Of a stretch of DNA of 64,000 nucleotides, positions 52,770 to 60,492 are shown one piece after another (positions within the stretch are counted from its first letter, which is position 1; each line of letters begins with the position of its first letter). Position numbers and translations under genes: made by a program. The stretch comes from Solimonas sp041659605 (GTDB lineage Bacteria; Pseudomonadota; Gammaproteobacteria; Nevskiales; Nevskiaceae), in assembly GCA_041659605.1 (NCBI GenBank), contig JBAZXW010000003.1, positions 196,217 to 260,216 on the forward strand. Direction: 5' to 3'. Below the pieces are notes generated by a model. The model saw only the letters and a list, made by a program, of their open reading frames with translations, was not told the DNA's origin and searched no databases.

Positions 52770-55451
52770 GTGAGCGAACCGAGTCTGCCGATCACCGACA
52801 ACGACCCCGAGGAAACCCGCGAGTGGCTCGATGCGCTGCAGGCGGTGCTGCAGCACGCCGGCCCCGAGCGCGCGCATTTCCTGCTCGAAACCCTGACCGA
52901 GAAAGCGCGTCGCAGCGGCGCATTCATTCCGTTCTCGGCGAACACCGCATACATCAACACGATTCCGCCGCAGCTCGAAGAGCGCTCGCCGGGCGACCAC
53001 GCGCTGGAGTGGAAGATCCGTTCGATCATCCGCTGGAATGCGCTGGCGATGGTCGTGAACTCGAACCGCGAGCACGCCGGCATCGGCGGCCACATTGCCA
53101 GCTTCGCGTCGGCGGCGACGCTCTACGACGTCGGCTTCAACCACTTCTGGAAAGGGCCGGATCATCCGGTCGGCCCCGATCTGGTCTACGTCCAGGGTCA
53201 TTGCACGCCGGGCATCTATGCGCGCGCCTTCCTCGAAGGGCGCCTGACCGAGCAACAGCTGAACCGCTTCCGCATGGAGGCGTTGCAGCCGGGCCTGCCG
53301 AGCTATCCGCACAGCTGGTTGATGCCCGACTTCTGGCAGTTCGCGACCGTGAGCATGGGCCTGGGTCCGATCACCGCGATCTACCAGGCGCGCCTGATGA
53401 AGTACCTGGAGAACCGTGGCCTCAAGCCGATGGACGGGCGCAAGGTCTGGTGCTTCTGCGGCGACGGCGAGATGGACGAGCCGGAGTCGCTGGGCGCGAT
53501 CGACATCGCCGCGCGCGAAAAACTCGACAACCTGATCTTCGTCGTCAACTGCAACCTGCAGCGTCTCGACGGCCCGGTGCGCGGCAACGGCAAGATCATC
53601 CAGGAACTCGAAGGCGCGTTCCGCGGCGCCGGCTGGAACGTGCTGAAAGTGATCTGGGGCTCGATGTGGGATCCGCTGATCGCGCAGGACAGCTCCGGCA
53701 AGCTGCTGCAGGCATTCAACGAGACCGTCGACGGCGAGTACCAGAGCTACAAGGCCAAGGGCGGCGCGTACACGCGCCAGCATTTCTTCGGCAAGTACCC
53801 GGAGCTTGAACGCCTGGTCTCCAGCTGGAGCGACGAGCAGATCACGCAGCTCAACCGTGGCGGCCACGATCCGCACAAGATCTACGCTGCCTACGCGGCC
53901 GCGAGCAAGCACAGCGGCAGCCCGACGGTGATCCTGGCGAAGACGATCAAGGGCTACGGCATGGGCGAAGCCGGCGAAGGCCAGAACATCACGCACCAGC
54001 AGAAGAAGATAGGCGAGGACGCGCTCAAAGCCTTCCGCGATCGCTTCCAGATTCCGATCTCCGACGACCAGATCGCGCAGACGCCGTTCTACCGGCCGGC
54101 GGAGGATTCGCCGGAGATTCGCTACCTGAAGGAACGCCGGCAGCAGCTTGGCGGGTCCCTGCCGGCGCGCCGCGCCCACAACGAGACGCTGGAAATCCCG
54201 CCGCTCGCCGCCTTCGACAAGCTGATCGCCGGCACCGCCGAGCGCGAGATCAGTACGACGATGGCTTTCGTGCAGATGCTGCAGACGCTGTGCCGCGACA
54301 AGAACGTCGGCAAGCGCGTCGTGCCGATCGTGCCCGACGAGGCGCGCACCTTCGGCATGGAAGGCATGTTCCGCTCGCTCGGCATCTATTCGATCGTCGG
54401 CCAGAAGTACAACCCCGAAGACGCCGACCAGCTCGCGTTCTACAAGGAGGACATCAAGGGCCAGATCCTCGAGGAAGGCATCACCGAGGCCGGCGCGATG
54501 TCGTCGTGGATCGCCGCAGCGACCGCTTACGCCAACCACGGCGTATCGCTGCTGCCGTTCTACATCTTCTACTCGATGTTTGGCTTCCAGCGCATCGCCG
54601 ATCTCGCCTGGGCCGCCGGCGACATGCGCGCGCGCGGCTTCCTGCTCGGCGCCACCGCCGGTCGCACGACGCTCAACGGCGAAGGCCTGCAGCACGAGGA
54701 CGGCCACTCGCACGTGATGAGCGCGGTCGTGCCGAACTGCCGCAGCTACGACCCCGCCTACGCCTACGAGCTCGCGGTGATCCTGCAACATGGCATGCGC
54801 GAGATGTACGTCGAGCATCGCGACGTCTACTACTACATCACGCTGTACAACGAGAACTACGCGCATCCGCCGATGCCGCCGGGTGTCGAGTCCGGCATCG
54901 TCAAGGGCATGTACCTGCTGCGTGCCGAGGACAAGCCGGCCAAGGCGCACGTGCAGCTGCTGGGCTCCGGCAGCATCCTGCGCGAAGTCGTCGCCGCAGC
55001 CGAACTGCTCAAGGAGGAATGGGGCGTGACCAGCGATGTCTGGAGCGTGCCCAGCTTCACCGAACTGGCGCGCGACGGCCGCGAAACCGAGCGCTGGAAC
55101 CTGCTGCACCCACAGGGCCAAGGCTCTTCGGGGCCGCGCAAGTCCTATGTCCAGGAATGCCTGGGCGGCATGACCGGCCCGGCGATCGCTTCGACCGACT
55201 GGATACGTGCGTACCCGGAGCAGATCCGGCCGTACGTGCCGCAGCCCTACCACGTACTCGGTGCCGACGGCTTCGGCCGCTCCGACAACCGTCCGGCGCT
55301 GCGCGACTTCTTCGAGATCGACCGCCGCTGGATCGTCGTCAAGGCGCTCAAGGCGCTCGCCGAGCAAAAGCTGGTGCCGACGGAGCGCGTCGAACAGGCG
55401 ATCAAGATCTACGGCATCAAGCCGAATCGCGCCGCACCCTGGACGGTCTGA
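52770..55451 (+). CDS. aceE: Pyruvate dehydrogenase E1 component (homodimeric type)
   Basis: 893 residues from a GTG start with GAGGGATCC upstream. It is the thiamine-diphosphate-dependent E1 of the pyruvate dehydrogenase complex, the single-chain AceE form. The ThDP motif is GDGEMDEPESLGA followed by NCNLQRLDGPVRGNGK. Other marks are NTIPPQLEERSPGDH near the N-terminus and EDGHSHVMSAVVPNC. It decarboxylates pyruvate and acetylates the E2 lipoyl group. It ends 3 bp before aceF. Confidence 0.98.
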   Translation: MSEPSLPITDNDPEETREWLDALQAVLQHAGPERAHFLLETLTEKARRSGAFIPFSANTAYINTIPPQLEERSPGDHALEWKIRSIIRWNALAMVVNSNREHAGIGGHIASFASAATLYDVGFNHFWKGPDHPVGPDLVYVQGHCTPGIYARAFLEGRLTEQQLNRFRMEALQPGLPSYPHSWLMPDFWQFATVSMGLGPITAIYQARLMKYLENRGLKPMDGRKVWCFCGDGEMDEPESLGAIDIAAREKLDNLIFVVNCNLQRLDGPVRGNGKIIQELEGAFRGAGWNVLKVIWGSMWDPLIAQDSSGKLLQAFNETVDGEYQSYKAKGGAYTRQHFFGKYPELERLVSSWSDEQITQLNRGGHDPHKIYAAYAAASKHSGSPTVILAKTIKGYGMGEAGEGQNITHQQKKIGEDALKAFRDRFQIPISDDQIAQTPFYRPAEDSPEIRYLKERRQQLGGSLPARRAHNETLEIPPLAAFDKLIAGTAEREISTTMAFVQMLQTLCRDKNVGKRVVPIVPDEARTFGMEGMFRSLGIYSIVGQKYNPEDADQLAFYKEDIKGQILEEGITEAGAMSSWIAAATAYANHGVSLLPFYIFYSMFGFQRIADLAWAAGDMRARGFLLGATAGRTTLNGEGLQHEDGHSHVMSAVVPNCRSYDPAYAYELAVILQHGMREMYVEHRDVYYYITLYNENYAHPPMPPGVESGIVKGMYLLRAEDKPAKAHVQLLGSGSILREVVAAAELLKEEWGVTSDVWSVPSFTELARDGRETERWNLLHPQGQGSSGPRKSYVQECLGGMTGPAIASTDWIRAYPEQIRPYVPQPYHVLGADGFGRSDNRPALRDFFEIDRRWIVVKALKALAEQKLVPTERVEQAIKIYGIKPNRAAPWTV

Positions 55452-55454
55452 ACC

Positions 55455-57116
55455 ATGGCCCACACGATCGACGTGAAGGTTCCGGACATCGGCGACTACC
55501 ACGACGTGCCGGTGATCGAGGTGCTGGTCAAGGATGGCGAAACCGTCGCCAAGGACCAGCCGCTGGTCGTGCTCGAATCCGACAAGGCGACGATGGAAGT
55601 GCCGGCACCGGCAGCCGGCACCGTGCGCGGCCTGAAGGTGAAGCTGGGCGACAAGATCTCCGCAGGCAGCGCCATCTGCGCGCTCGAGACCGCCGCCGCG
55701 CCCGAACCGGTCGTCGCAGGCCCGGCCCAAGCCGCCACGCCGCCGCCTGCCGCAGTGGCCAAGCCTGCCCCTGCACCCGCGGCCGCGCCGGCACCGGCAG
55801 CCGTGCCAGCAACCGCGAGTGCCGGCAGCAGCGAAGTTCGCATTCCCGACATCGGCGACTACAAGGGCGTGCCGGTGATCGAGGTGCTGGTCAAGGACGG
55901 CGACAGCGTCGCCAAGGACCAGCCGCTGGTCGTGCTCGAATCCGACAAGGCGACGATGGAAGTGCCGGCGCCAACCGCCGGCGTCGTCAGCGGTCTGGCG
56001 CTCAAGGCCGGCGACAAGGTGTCGCAGGGGGACCGCGTGTGCGTGCTGACCGGCGCTGCAGAATCCGCGCCGATATTGGCAGCGGCCAGGCCCAGTGCCG
56101 CCGTCCCTGGCGCGACCTCGTCTCCCGATCCGACCCCGGCCCCGCCATCCCTGGCGGGGCGCACGGCGGGACAAACTGCCATTCAGGGCAGTTTGCCTTC
56201 TTCCGCCGTGCCCTACGCCGGCCCCGCCACGCGCAAGTTCGCGCGCGAACTCGGTGTCGATCTCGCCCAGGTCCAGGGCAGCGGTCCGCGCGGACGGATC
56301 GTCATCGAGGACGTGCAGAACTTCGTCAAGCAGCGCATGACGCCGGCGGCTGCGGCGACCTCGGCCGTCCCGGGCTCGGGTATTCCGCCGATTCCACCGG
56401 TCGACTTTGCGCTGTTCGGCAAGATCGAAACCAAGCCGCTCGCGCGCATTCGCAAGCTCTCTGCGCAGTTCCTGCACCGCAGCTGGGTCAACGTACCGCA
56501 CGTGACCCAGTTCGACGAAGCCGACATCACCGAACTCGAAGCCTTCCGCAAGCAGCAGAGCGAGGAATCGGCGGCCACCGGCGGGCCGAAGCTGACGCTG
56601 CTGCCGTTCCTGATGAAGACGGTCGGCGTCGCGATGAAGCAGTACCCCGAGTTCAACGCCTCGCTCGCGCCCGGCGGCGAGAACCTGATCCTGAAGAAGT
56701 ACTGCCACATCGGCTTTGCCGCCGACACGCCCAACGGTCTGGTCGTGCCGGTCGTGCGCGACGTCTGGAACAAGGGCATCGCCGAACTCGCGGCCGAGTG
56801 CGCGGCCCTCGCGAAAAAGGCGCGCGACGGCAAGCTCAAGCCCGACGAGATGAAGGGCGGCTGCTTCTCGATCTCCTCGCTCGGCGGCATCGGCGGCAGC
56901 CACTTCACGCCGATCGTCAACGCGCCCGAGGTCGCGATCCTCGGTGTGTCGAAGAGCCAGATGAAGCCAGTCTGGGACGGCCAGCAGTTCGCCCCCAGAC
57001 TGATGTGCCCGCTGTCGCTGTCCTACGACCACCGCGTCATCGATGGGGCCTCTGCGGCGCGCTTCATCGTGCATCTGGTCAAGCTGTTGTCGGACATGCG
57101 CCGCGTGCTGCTCTAA
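55455..57116 (+). CDS. aceF: Dihydrolipoamide acetyltransferase (E2 of pyruvate dehydrogenase)
   Basis: 553 residues. There are two lipoyl domains (about 4-78 and 124-198), each with ESDKATMEVPAP carrying the lipoylated lysine, Ala/Pro linkers, a peripheral-subunit-binding domain (about 255-290, GPATRKFARELGVDLAQVQG) and the catalytic domain to the end, with YDHRVIDGASAARF. It passes acetyl from E1 to CoA. The two lipoyl segments are nearly identical in DNA. A nested hairpin lies within the second linker (56139-56211). The E3 gene lpd does not follow. Confidence 0.98.
   Translation: MAHTIDVKVPDIGDYHDVPVIEVLVKDGETVAKDQPLVVLESDKATMEVPAPAAGTVRGLKVKLGDKISAGSAICALETAAAPEPVVAGPAQAATPPPAAVAKPAPAPAAAPAPAAVPATASAGSSEVRIPDIGDYKGVPVIEVLVKDGDSVAKDQPLVVLESDKATMEVPAPTAGVVSGLALKAGDKVSQGDRVCVLTGAAESAPILAAARPSAAVPGATSSPDPTPAPPSLAGRTAGQTAIQGSLPSSAVPYAGPATRKFARELGVDLAQVQGSGPRGRIVIEDVQNFVKQRMTPAAAATSAVPGSGIPPIPPVDFALFGKIETKPLARIRKLSAQFLHRSWVNVPHVTQFDEADITELEAFRKQQSEESAATGGPKLTLLPFLMKTVGVAMKQYPEFNASLAPGGENLILKKYCHIGFAADTPNGLVVPVVRDVWNKGIAELAAECAALAKKARDGKLKPDEMKGGCFSISSLGGIGGSHFTPIVNAPEVAILGVSKSQMKPVWDGQQFAPRLMCPLSLSYDHRVIDGASAARFIVHLVKLLSDMRRVLL
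55485..55607. repeat. Lipoyl-domain direct repeat, copy 1
   Basis: About 123 bp of aceF that recur 363 bp downstream (55848-55970), with about eight differences by hand comparison. They cover the lipoylation site. Confidence 0.85.
55848..55970. repeat. Lipoyl-domain direct repeat, copy 2
   Basis: Second copy of the lipoyl segment. Most third positions match copy 1, which points to recent duplication or gene conversion rather than protein-level selection alone (inference). Confidence 0.85.
56139..56211. repeat. Nested hairpin element inside the aceF linker
   Basis: One stem is GCCCCGCCA/TGGCGGGGC with loop TCCC (56139-56160). A second is nested: outer arms GCACGGCGG (56161-56169) and CCGCCGTGC (56203-56211), inner arms CAAACTGCC/GGCAGTTTG around ATTCAG (56172-56195). 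All arms are perfect. It stays in frame and encodes linker residues only. The first stem shares the GCCA-N4-TGGC core with the hisF-hisA repeat. Confidence 0.7.
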
Positions 57117-57139
57117 AATCGCCGCGTTCGGAGATCCGC

Positions 57140-57379
57140 ATGACGACGAAAAAGAAGGTCCCGGCCGCGAAGCCGGAAAAGCAGAAGAAAGCAGAGCAGA
57201 AGAAAGGCCCAAAGAAGGGCCCGACGAAGGGACCCAAGAAGGGAATCTTCAAGCAGCCGCTGCAGAAGCCGCAGCCGTGGTCTTTCGGCGGCCGCGGCGA
57301 TCGCGGTCCGCAGGACGACGGCGTCAAGGCGCAGCCGGATGCCGAGCGGCTCGCCGGCAAGTCGCGCAAGGTGCACTGA
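57140..57379 (+). CDS. Small lysine/proline/glycine-rich basic protein, unknown function
   Basis: 79 residues, starting ATG 57140 with GGAG 6 nt upstream, 23 bp after aceF. The first half is very basic with repeated K-K-G-P/P-T-K-G units (KKGPKKGPTKGPKKGIFK). The second half is QPWSFGGRGDRGPQDDG and more acidic. It has no membrane segment. The tail resembles histone-like or nucleic-acid-binding basic proteins, but I cannot assign it. Its position suggests expression with the pyruvate dehydrogenase genes. Confidence 0.65.
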   Translation: MTTKKKVPAAKPEKQKKAEQKKGPKKGPTKGPKKGIFKQPLQKPQPWSFGGRGDRGPQDDGVKAQPDAERLAGKSRKVH

Positions 57380-57562
57380 CGCGGGGTGGGTGCGCCGTTC
57401 CGCGACTCCTGCGCGCGCTGACCGATCATGCCGCCTGGCTGACCGTTGATCGGGAAGGCGTGCCGCTCCCGTCGTAAATTCTGCCGCTGGTCTCCTCCGG
57501 GATCTTTCCCGGCGTCGCCGCGCGGACACTTCCGCCATACGGCCCCGCCGAGGAGGTGTCCG

Positions 57563-58225
57563 ATGGCACAGGCAGCTTCGAGCGTCATCCCGATGGGCGG
57601 CGTGCCGGAGTTCGACGCCTTCTGCAGGCAGCTGTGCGCCGAGCTGGGCGAGGGCTTCCATGCTCAGAACCCGGGCGACGATCCGGACGAGTTGCATATC
57701 TGGACGCCGGAGCGCGGCTGCCTCAGCGTCCACCGCAGCGGGCGCGAACTGCTGGTACGGGCAATCGGCTGGCCCAACGTCGCGCAGTTCGGACTCAAGC
57801 GCAGCTTTCGCACGGAGATCAGCGCACGCATCGCCATCACGCGCGACGCGGGCGCGGCCGCGCGCGACTTGCAGCGCCGTGTGATCGGGCCCTACCGCGC
57901 CGCCCTTGCGGACGCGCGCAGCGCCGAATCCGGCTGGCGCAACGTGCTCAAGGACGTCTCCGATTGTCTCGACCGTTCCGCGCTGCGCGCCGAGGATGTC
58001 CACGCCGTCGGCCGCAATCTGCAGGCGCGGCGTCCGCTCGGCGCTCTCGACGAGTCCTGGGCCTTCGTGCCCAGCCAGTGCACGAACACGATCCATCTCC
58101 AGGACCAGGGTGCCCTGGGCAGCTTCGAGGCGCACTACCTCTCGCTGGCCGAGCTCGCGGAACTCAACCGTTTTGTCGACGCGCTCGTGGCCAAGCGGCG
58201 GCCCAAACTGCGGCTGCGCGCCTAG
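57563..58225 (+). CDS. Hypothetical cytosolic protein
   Basis: 220 residues. An ATG at 57563 with an excellent GAGGAGGT upstream sets the start; the frame continues 39 codons upstream without a comparable site. The chain is soluble-looking, with VPEFDAFCRQLCAELGEGFHAQ, a basic FGLKRSFRTEISARIAITR stretch, and a C-terminal YLSLAELAELNRFVDAL helix. No signal peptide, membrane segment or recognised domain. The SH3-domain gene follows 60 bp downstream. Function unknown. Confidence 0.75.
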   Translation: MAQAASSVIPMGGVPEFDAFCRQLCAELGEGFHAQNPGDDPDELHIWTPERGCLSVHRSGRELLVRAIGWPNVAQFGLKRSFRTEISARIAITRDAGAAARDLQRRVIGPYRAALADARSAESGWRNVLKDVSDCLDRSALRAEDVHAVGRNLQARRPLGALDESWAFVPSQCTNTIHLQDQGALGSFEAHYLSLAELAELNRFVDALVAKRRPKLRLRA

Positions 58226-58285
58226 CGACACGAGGCCCGCGGGCCGCCGCAAGGGGCATCCTCGGGCTGCTAGACTCGCGGCGCT

Positions 58286-58933
58286 ATGAAACTGCGCCAC
58301 CTGCCCCTCGTCCTCCTCCTGTTGCCCGCGTCCGCCTTCGCCCAGAAGCAGCAGTACATCAACGATCAGATCACGGTGTCGCTGCGCGACGGGCCGCGCA
58401 ACGACGCGACGTTTCTGGGGCTGCTCAAGAGCGGCGATGCGGTGACGGTGCTGGAGAATCTCGGCGAGCAGAGTTTCGCCAAGGTACGCACCGCCGATGG
58501 CCGCGAAGGCTGGGTGACCGCGCGCTTTCTGAGCGACACGCCGGCCGCCGCGAGCCTGCTGGACGACGTGCGCCGCGATCTCGCCGCCGCGCAATCGCGC
58601 ATCGGCAGCCTGGAGCAGGCGCTGGAGGACGCACGCGCGGAGCCGACGAGAACAACAGCGCAGACGCAAACGCTGCAGCCCCCCCAGCCGCCTCCTCAGC
58701 CGCCGCCGCAGTCCGACGCCGAGCTGACCCGTCAGAACGGCCTGCTGCGCGCGCAGATCGCCGAACTCAAGAGTCGGATACAGAGCGCGCAACCGCAGTC
58801 CGGCGAGCAGGAGATCTGGCGCGGCATGATGCTGACCGGCGGTGCGCTGCTCGCCGCCGGCGTTGTCCTGGGCCTGCTGTTGCAGTGGATTGTCGGCGCC
58901 GGCCGCAAGCGCCGTCATTGGAGCGACTTCTGA
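58286..58933 (+). CDS. TIGR04211-type SH3 domain membrane protein
   Basis: 215 residues. A signal peptide (ends ASAFA) is followed by a bacterial SH3 domain (about 22-88: ITVSLRDGPRNDATFLGLLKSGDAV and GREGWVTARFL), a coiled-coil/Pro-Gln-rich region (about 95-180) and a C-terminal membrane helix with RKRRHW. It matches the YgiM-like TIGR04211 family, a periplasmic, inner-membrane-anchored protein of unclear role, probably linked to cell-wall metabolism. Confidence 0.85.
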   Translation: MKLRHLPLVLLLLPASAFAQKQQYINDQITVSLRDGPRNDATFLGLLKSGDAVTVLENLGEQSFAKVRTADGREGWVTARFLSDTPAAASLLDDVRRDLAAAQSRIGSLEQALEDARAEPTRTTAQTQTLQPPQPPPQPPPQSDAELTRQNGLLRAQIAELKSRIQSAQPQSGEQEIWRGMMLTGGALLAAGVVLGLLLQWIVGAGRKRRHWSDF

Positions 58934-58949
58934 TCGCGCGTCGCCGCGC

Positions 58950-59930
58950 ATGAACCGGCCGTTCCGCTGGGTGCTTCGGGCCGGCCTGGTCCTGTCGGTG
59001 CTGGCTGCGGTTGCGGCGACCTGGCTGCTGGTGCTGCGCCCGCAGCGCGACGCCCGCCTGCTGGAAGCGCGGACCACCGCGGTGCCGGCGGTAGCGCCGA
59101 CGGAGATGACCGCAACCTGGTTTGGCACGACCGCCGTGCTGCTGCGCGCCGGCGACGACGCCCTGATGATCGACCCGTTCTTCACGCGCCCGCCGGGCCT
59201 GTGGCCGCTGCTGCGCAACGCCGAGATCGCGCCGGATCAAGCGCTGATCGAGCGCTGGCTGAAGAAAGCCGGCGTCACGCAACTGCAGGCGGTGCTGGTG
59301 TCGCACTCGCACTACGATCATGCGCTGGATGCCGGCGTCGTCGCGCGGCTGACGGGGGCAAAGCTGATCGGCTCGTCGAGCACCGCGAGTATCGGCCGCG
59401 GTGCCGGACTCGCCGAGGACCGCATCCTCGTCGCCGCGCCGGAGCAGCCGATATCCCTGGGTCCGTTCACGGTGCGCTTCATCGAAAGCCGGCACGCCGG
59501 CGCGACCGGCGGCGCACCCACGGGCGACATCACCGCGCCGCTGATCCCGCCGGCGCACTATCTCGACTATCGCCAGGGCGGCACCTGGTCGATCCTGGTC
59601 GAGCACGCGGGCGGAACGGTCCTCCACCATGGCAGCGCGGGCTTCGTTCCCGGGGCCCTGCGTGGATACCGAGCGGACATGGTCGTGCTCGGTGCCGCGT
59701 TGGTGGACGATGCCGAAGCCTATCTGCGGCAGACCGTCGACGCGGTCGCGGCGCAGCGGGTCATGCTGACGCACTGGGACGACTTCACGCGCGGGCTGGA
59801 GCGGCCGTTGCGGCCGATGCCGGTCGTCGTCGACCTCGCCGAACTGCTGACGGCGCTGGACCGGCGCAGGGACGTGAGGGTGATGGTCCCGGTGCTGGCG
59901 CAGTCCGTCCCGGTGCGCGGCGAATCCTGA
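58950..59930 (+). CDS. Metallo-beta-lactamase-fold hydrolase, membrane-anchored
   Basis: 326 residues. An N-terminal membrane anchor or signal peptide (RWVLRAGLVLSVLAAVAATWLLV) precedes an MBL-fold domain. The metal motif HxHxDH is visible as SHSHYDHALD, with a later His in ESRHAGATGG, an Asp-type position in RADMVVLGAAL and a late THWDDF. It should bind one or two metals and hydrolyse an unknown substrate, probably outside the cytosol. The start 17 bp after the SH3 gene suggests co-transcription. Confidence 0.85.
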   Translation: MNRPFRWVLRAGLVLSVLAAVAATWLLVLRPQRDARLLEARTTAVPAVAPTEMTATWFGTTAVLLRAGDDALMIDPFFTRPPGLWPLLRNAEIAPDQALIERWLKKAGVTQLQAVLVSHSHYDHALDAGVVARLTGAKLIGSSSTASIGRGAGLAEDRILVAAPEQPISLGPFTVRFIESRHAGATGGAPTGDITAPLIPPAHYLDYRQGGTWSILVEHAGGTVLHHGSAGFVPGALRGYRADMVVLGAALVDDAEAYLRQTVDAVAAQRVMLTHWDDFTRGLERPLRPMPVVVDLAELLTALDRRRDVRVMVPVLAQSVPVRGES

Positions 59931-59934
59931 AGGC

Positions 59935-60366
59935 TCAGGCGGCGCTGGCGGCGCCGTCGCCGTAACTCAGGCGGCCTTCCATGTAGCTGACCAGGCGCTG
60001 CCGCTGCCACGGCAACCGATGCCCGGCCATCAGTTCGGCCCGCGCGATCGCGCGCACTTCCTGCGCCAGGCTCCGTCCGAGTGCTTCCGGCTGGGCCGCG
60101 CCGCAGTTGCGCAACTCGCTGCTGAGCATGTCGACGAAGATCCGGGCGTGCCGCGTCAGTGTCGCTTCGCTGTGCGTGTGCTTGGCCGCCGTCATCATCG
60201 CGATGCGCTCCGCGCGCCGGGCAAGGCAGGCTTCCCAGTAGGCCTCGACAGCGACGAACAGACGCCGCGGGCCCGGTTCGAGCCCGGTGATCGACTGCAT
60301 GATGCGGCGCAAAACGATATGCACGTGCGCACGAAAATCGCCCTGCAGTCGCAGTGCTTCATCCAT
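59935..60366 (-). CDS. TetR C-terminal-like protein lacking a DNA-binding domain
   Basis: 143 residues, all helical by eye, starting MDEALRLQGDFRAHVHIVLR. The pattern of helices resembles the ligand/dimerisation domain of TetR regulators, but no helix-turn-helix precedes it and the 126 bp upstream show no in-frame N-terminal domain. It may be a truncated TetR relative or an unrelated helical protein; I do not assign a function. It ends 4 bp from the convergent MBL gene. Confidence 0.6.
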   Translation of the reverse strand: MDEALRLQGDFRAHVHIVLRRIMQSITGLEPGPRRLFVAVEAYWEACLARRAERIAMMTAAKHTHSEATLTRHARIFVDMLSSELRNCGAAQPEALGRSLAQEVRAIARAELMAGHRLPWQRQRLVSYMEGRLSYGDGAASAA

Positions 60367-60492
60367 GGAAACCCGCCCCCGTCTTTATATCCCGATAGAA
60401 ATATCCGGTTCGGGCGCCATTGGATATGTCCGCAAGCGGGGCGGATGTGAGCGGCGTCTCAATTCAGCCGCCGGTCGCACCGCGACGACGGC

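Noticed and set aside
55455..57116. Assembly artefact at the duplicated lipoyl segment of aceF
   Set aside because: The copies differ at several positions and multi-lipoyl E2 proteins are common; the frame is intact throughout.
52737..57212. A 1491-codon open frame on the minus strand
   Set aside because: It lies opposite aceE and aceF, has shadow-type composition and no recognisable domain.
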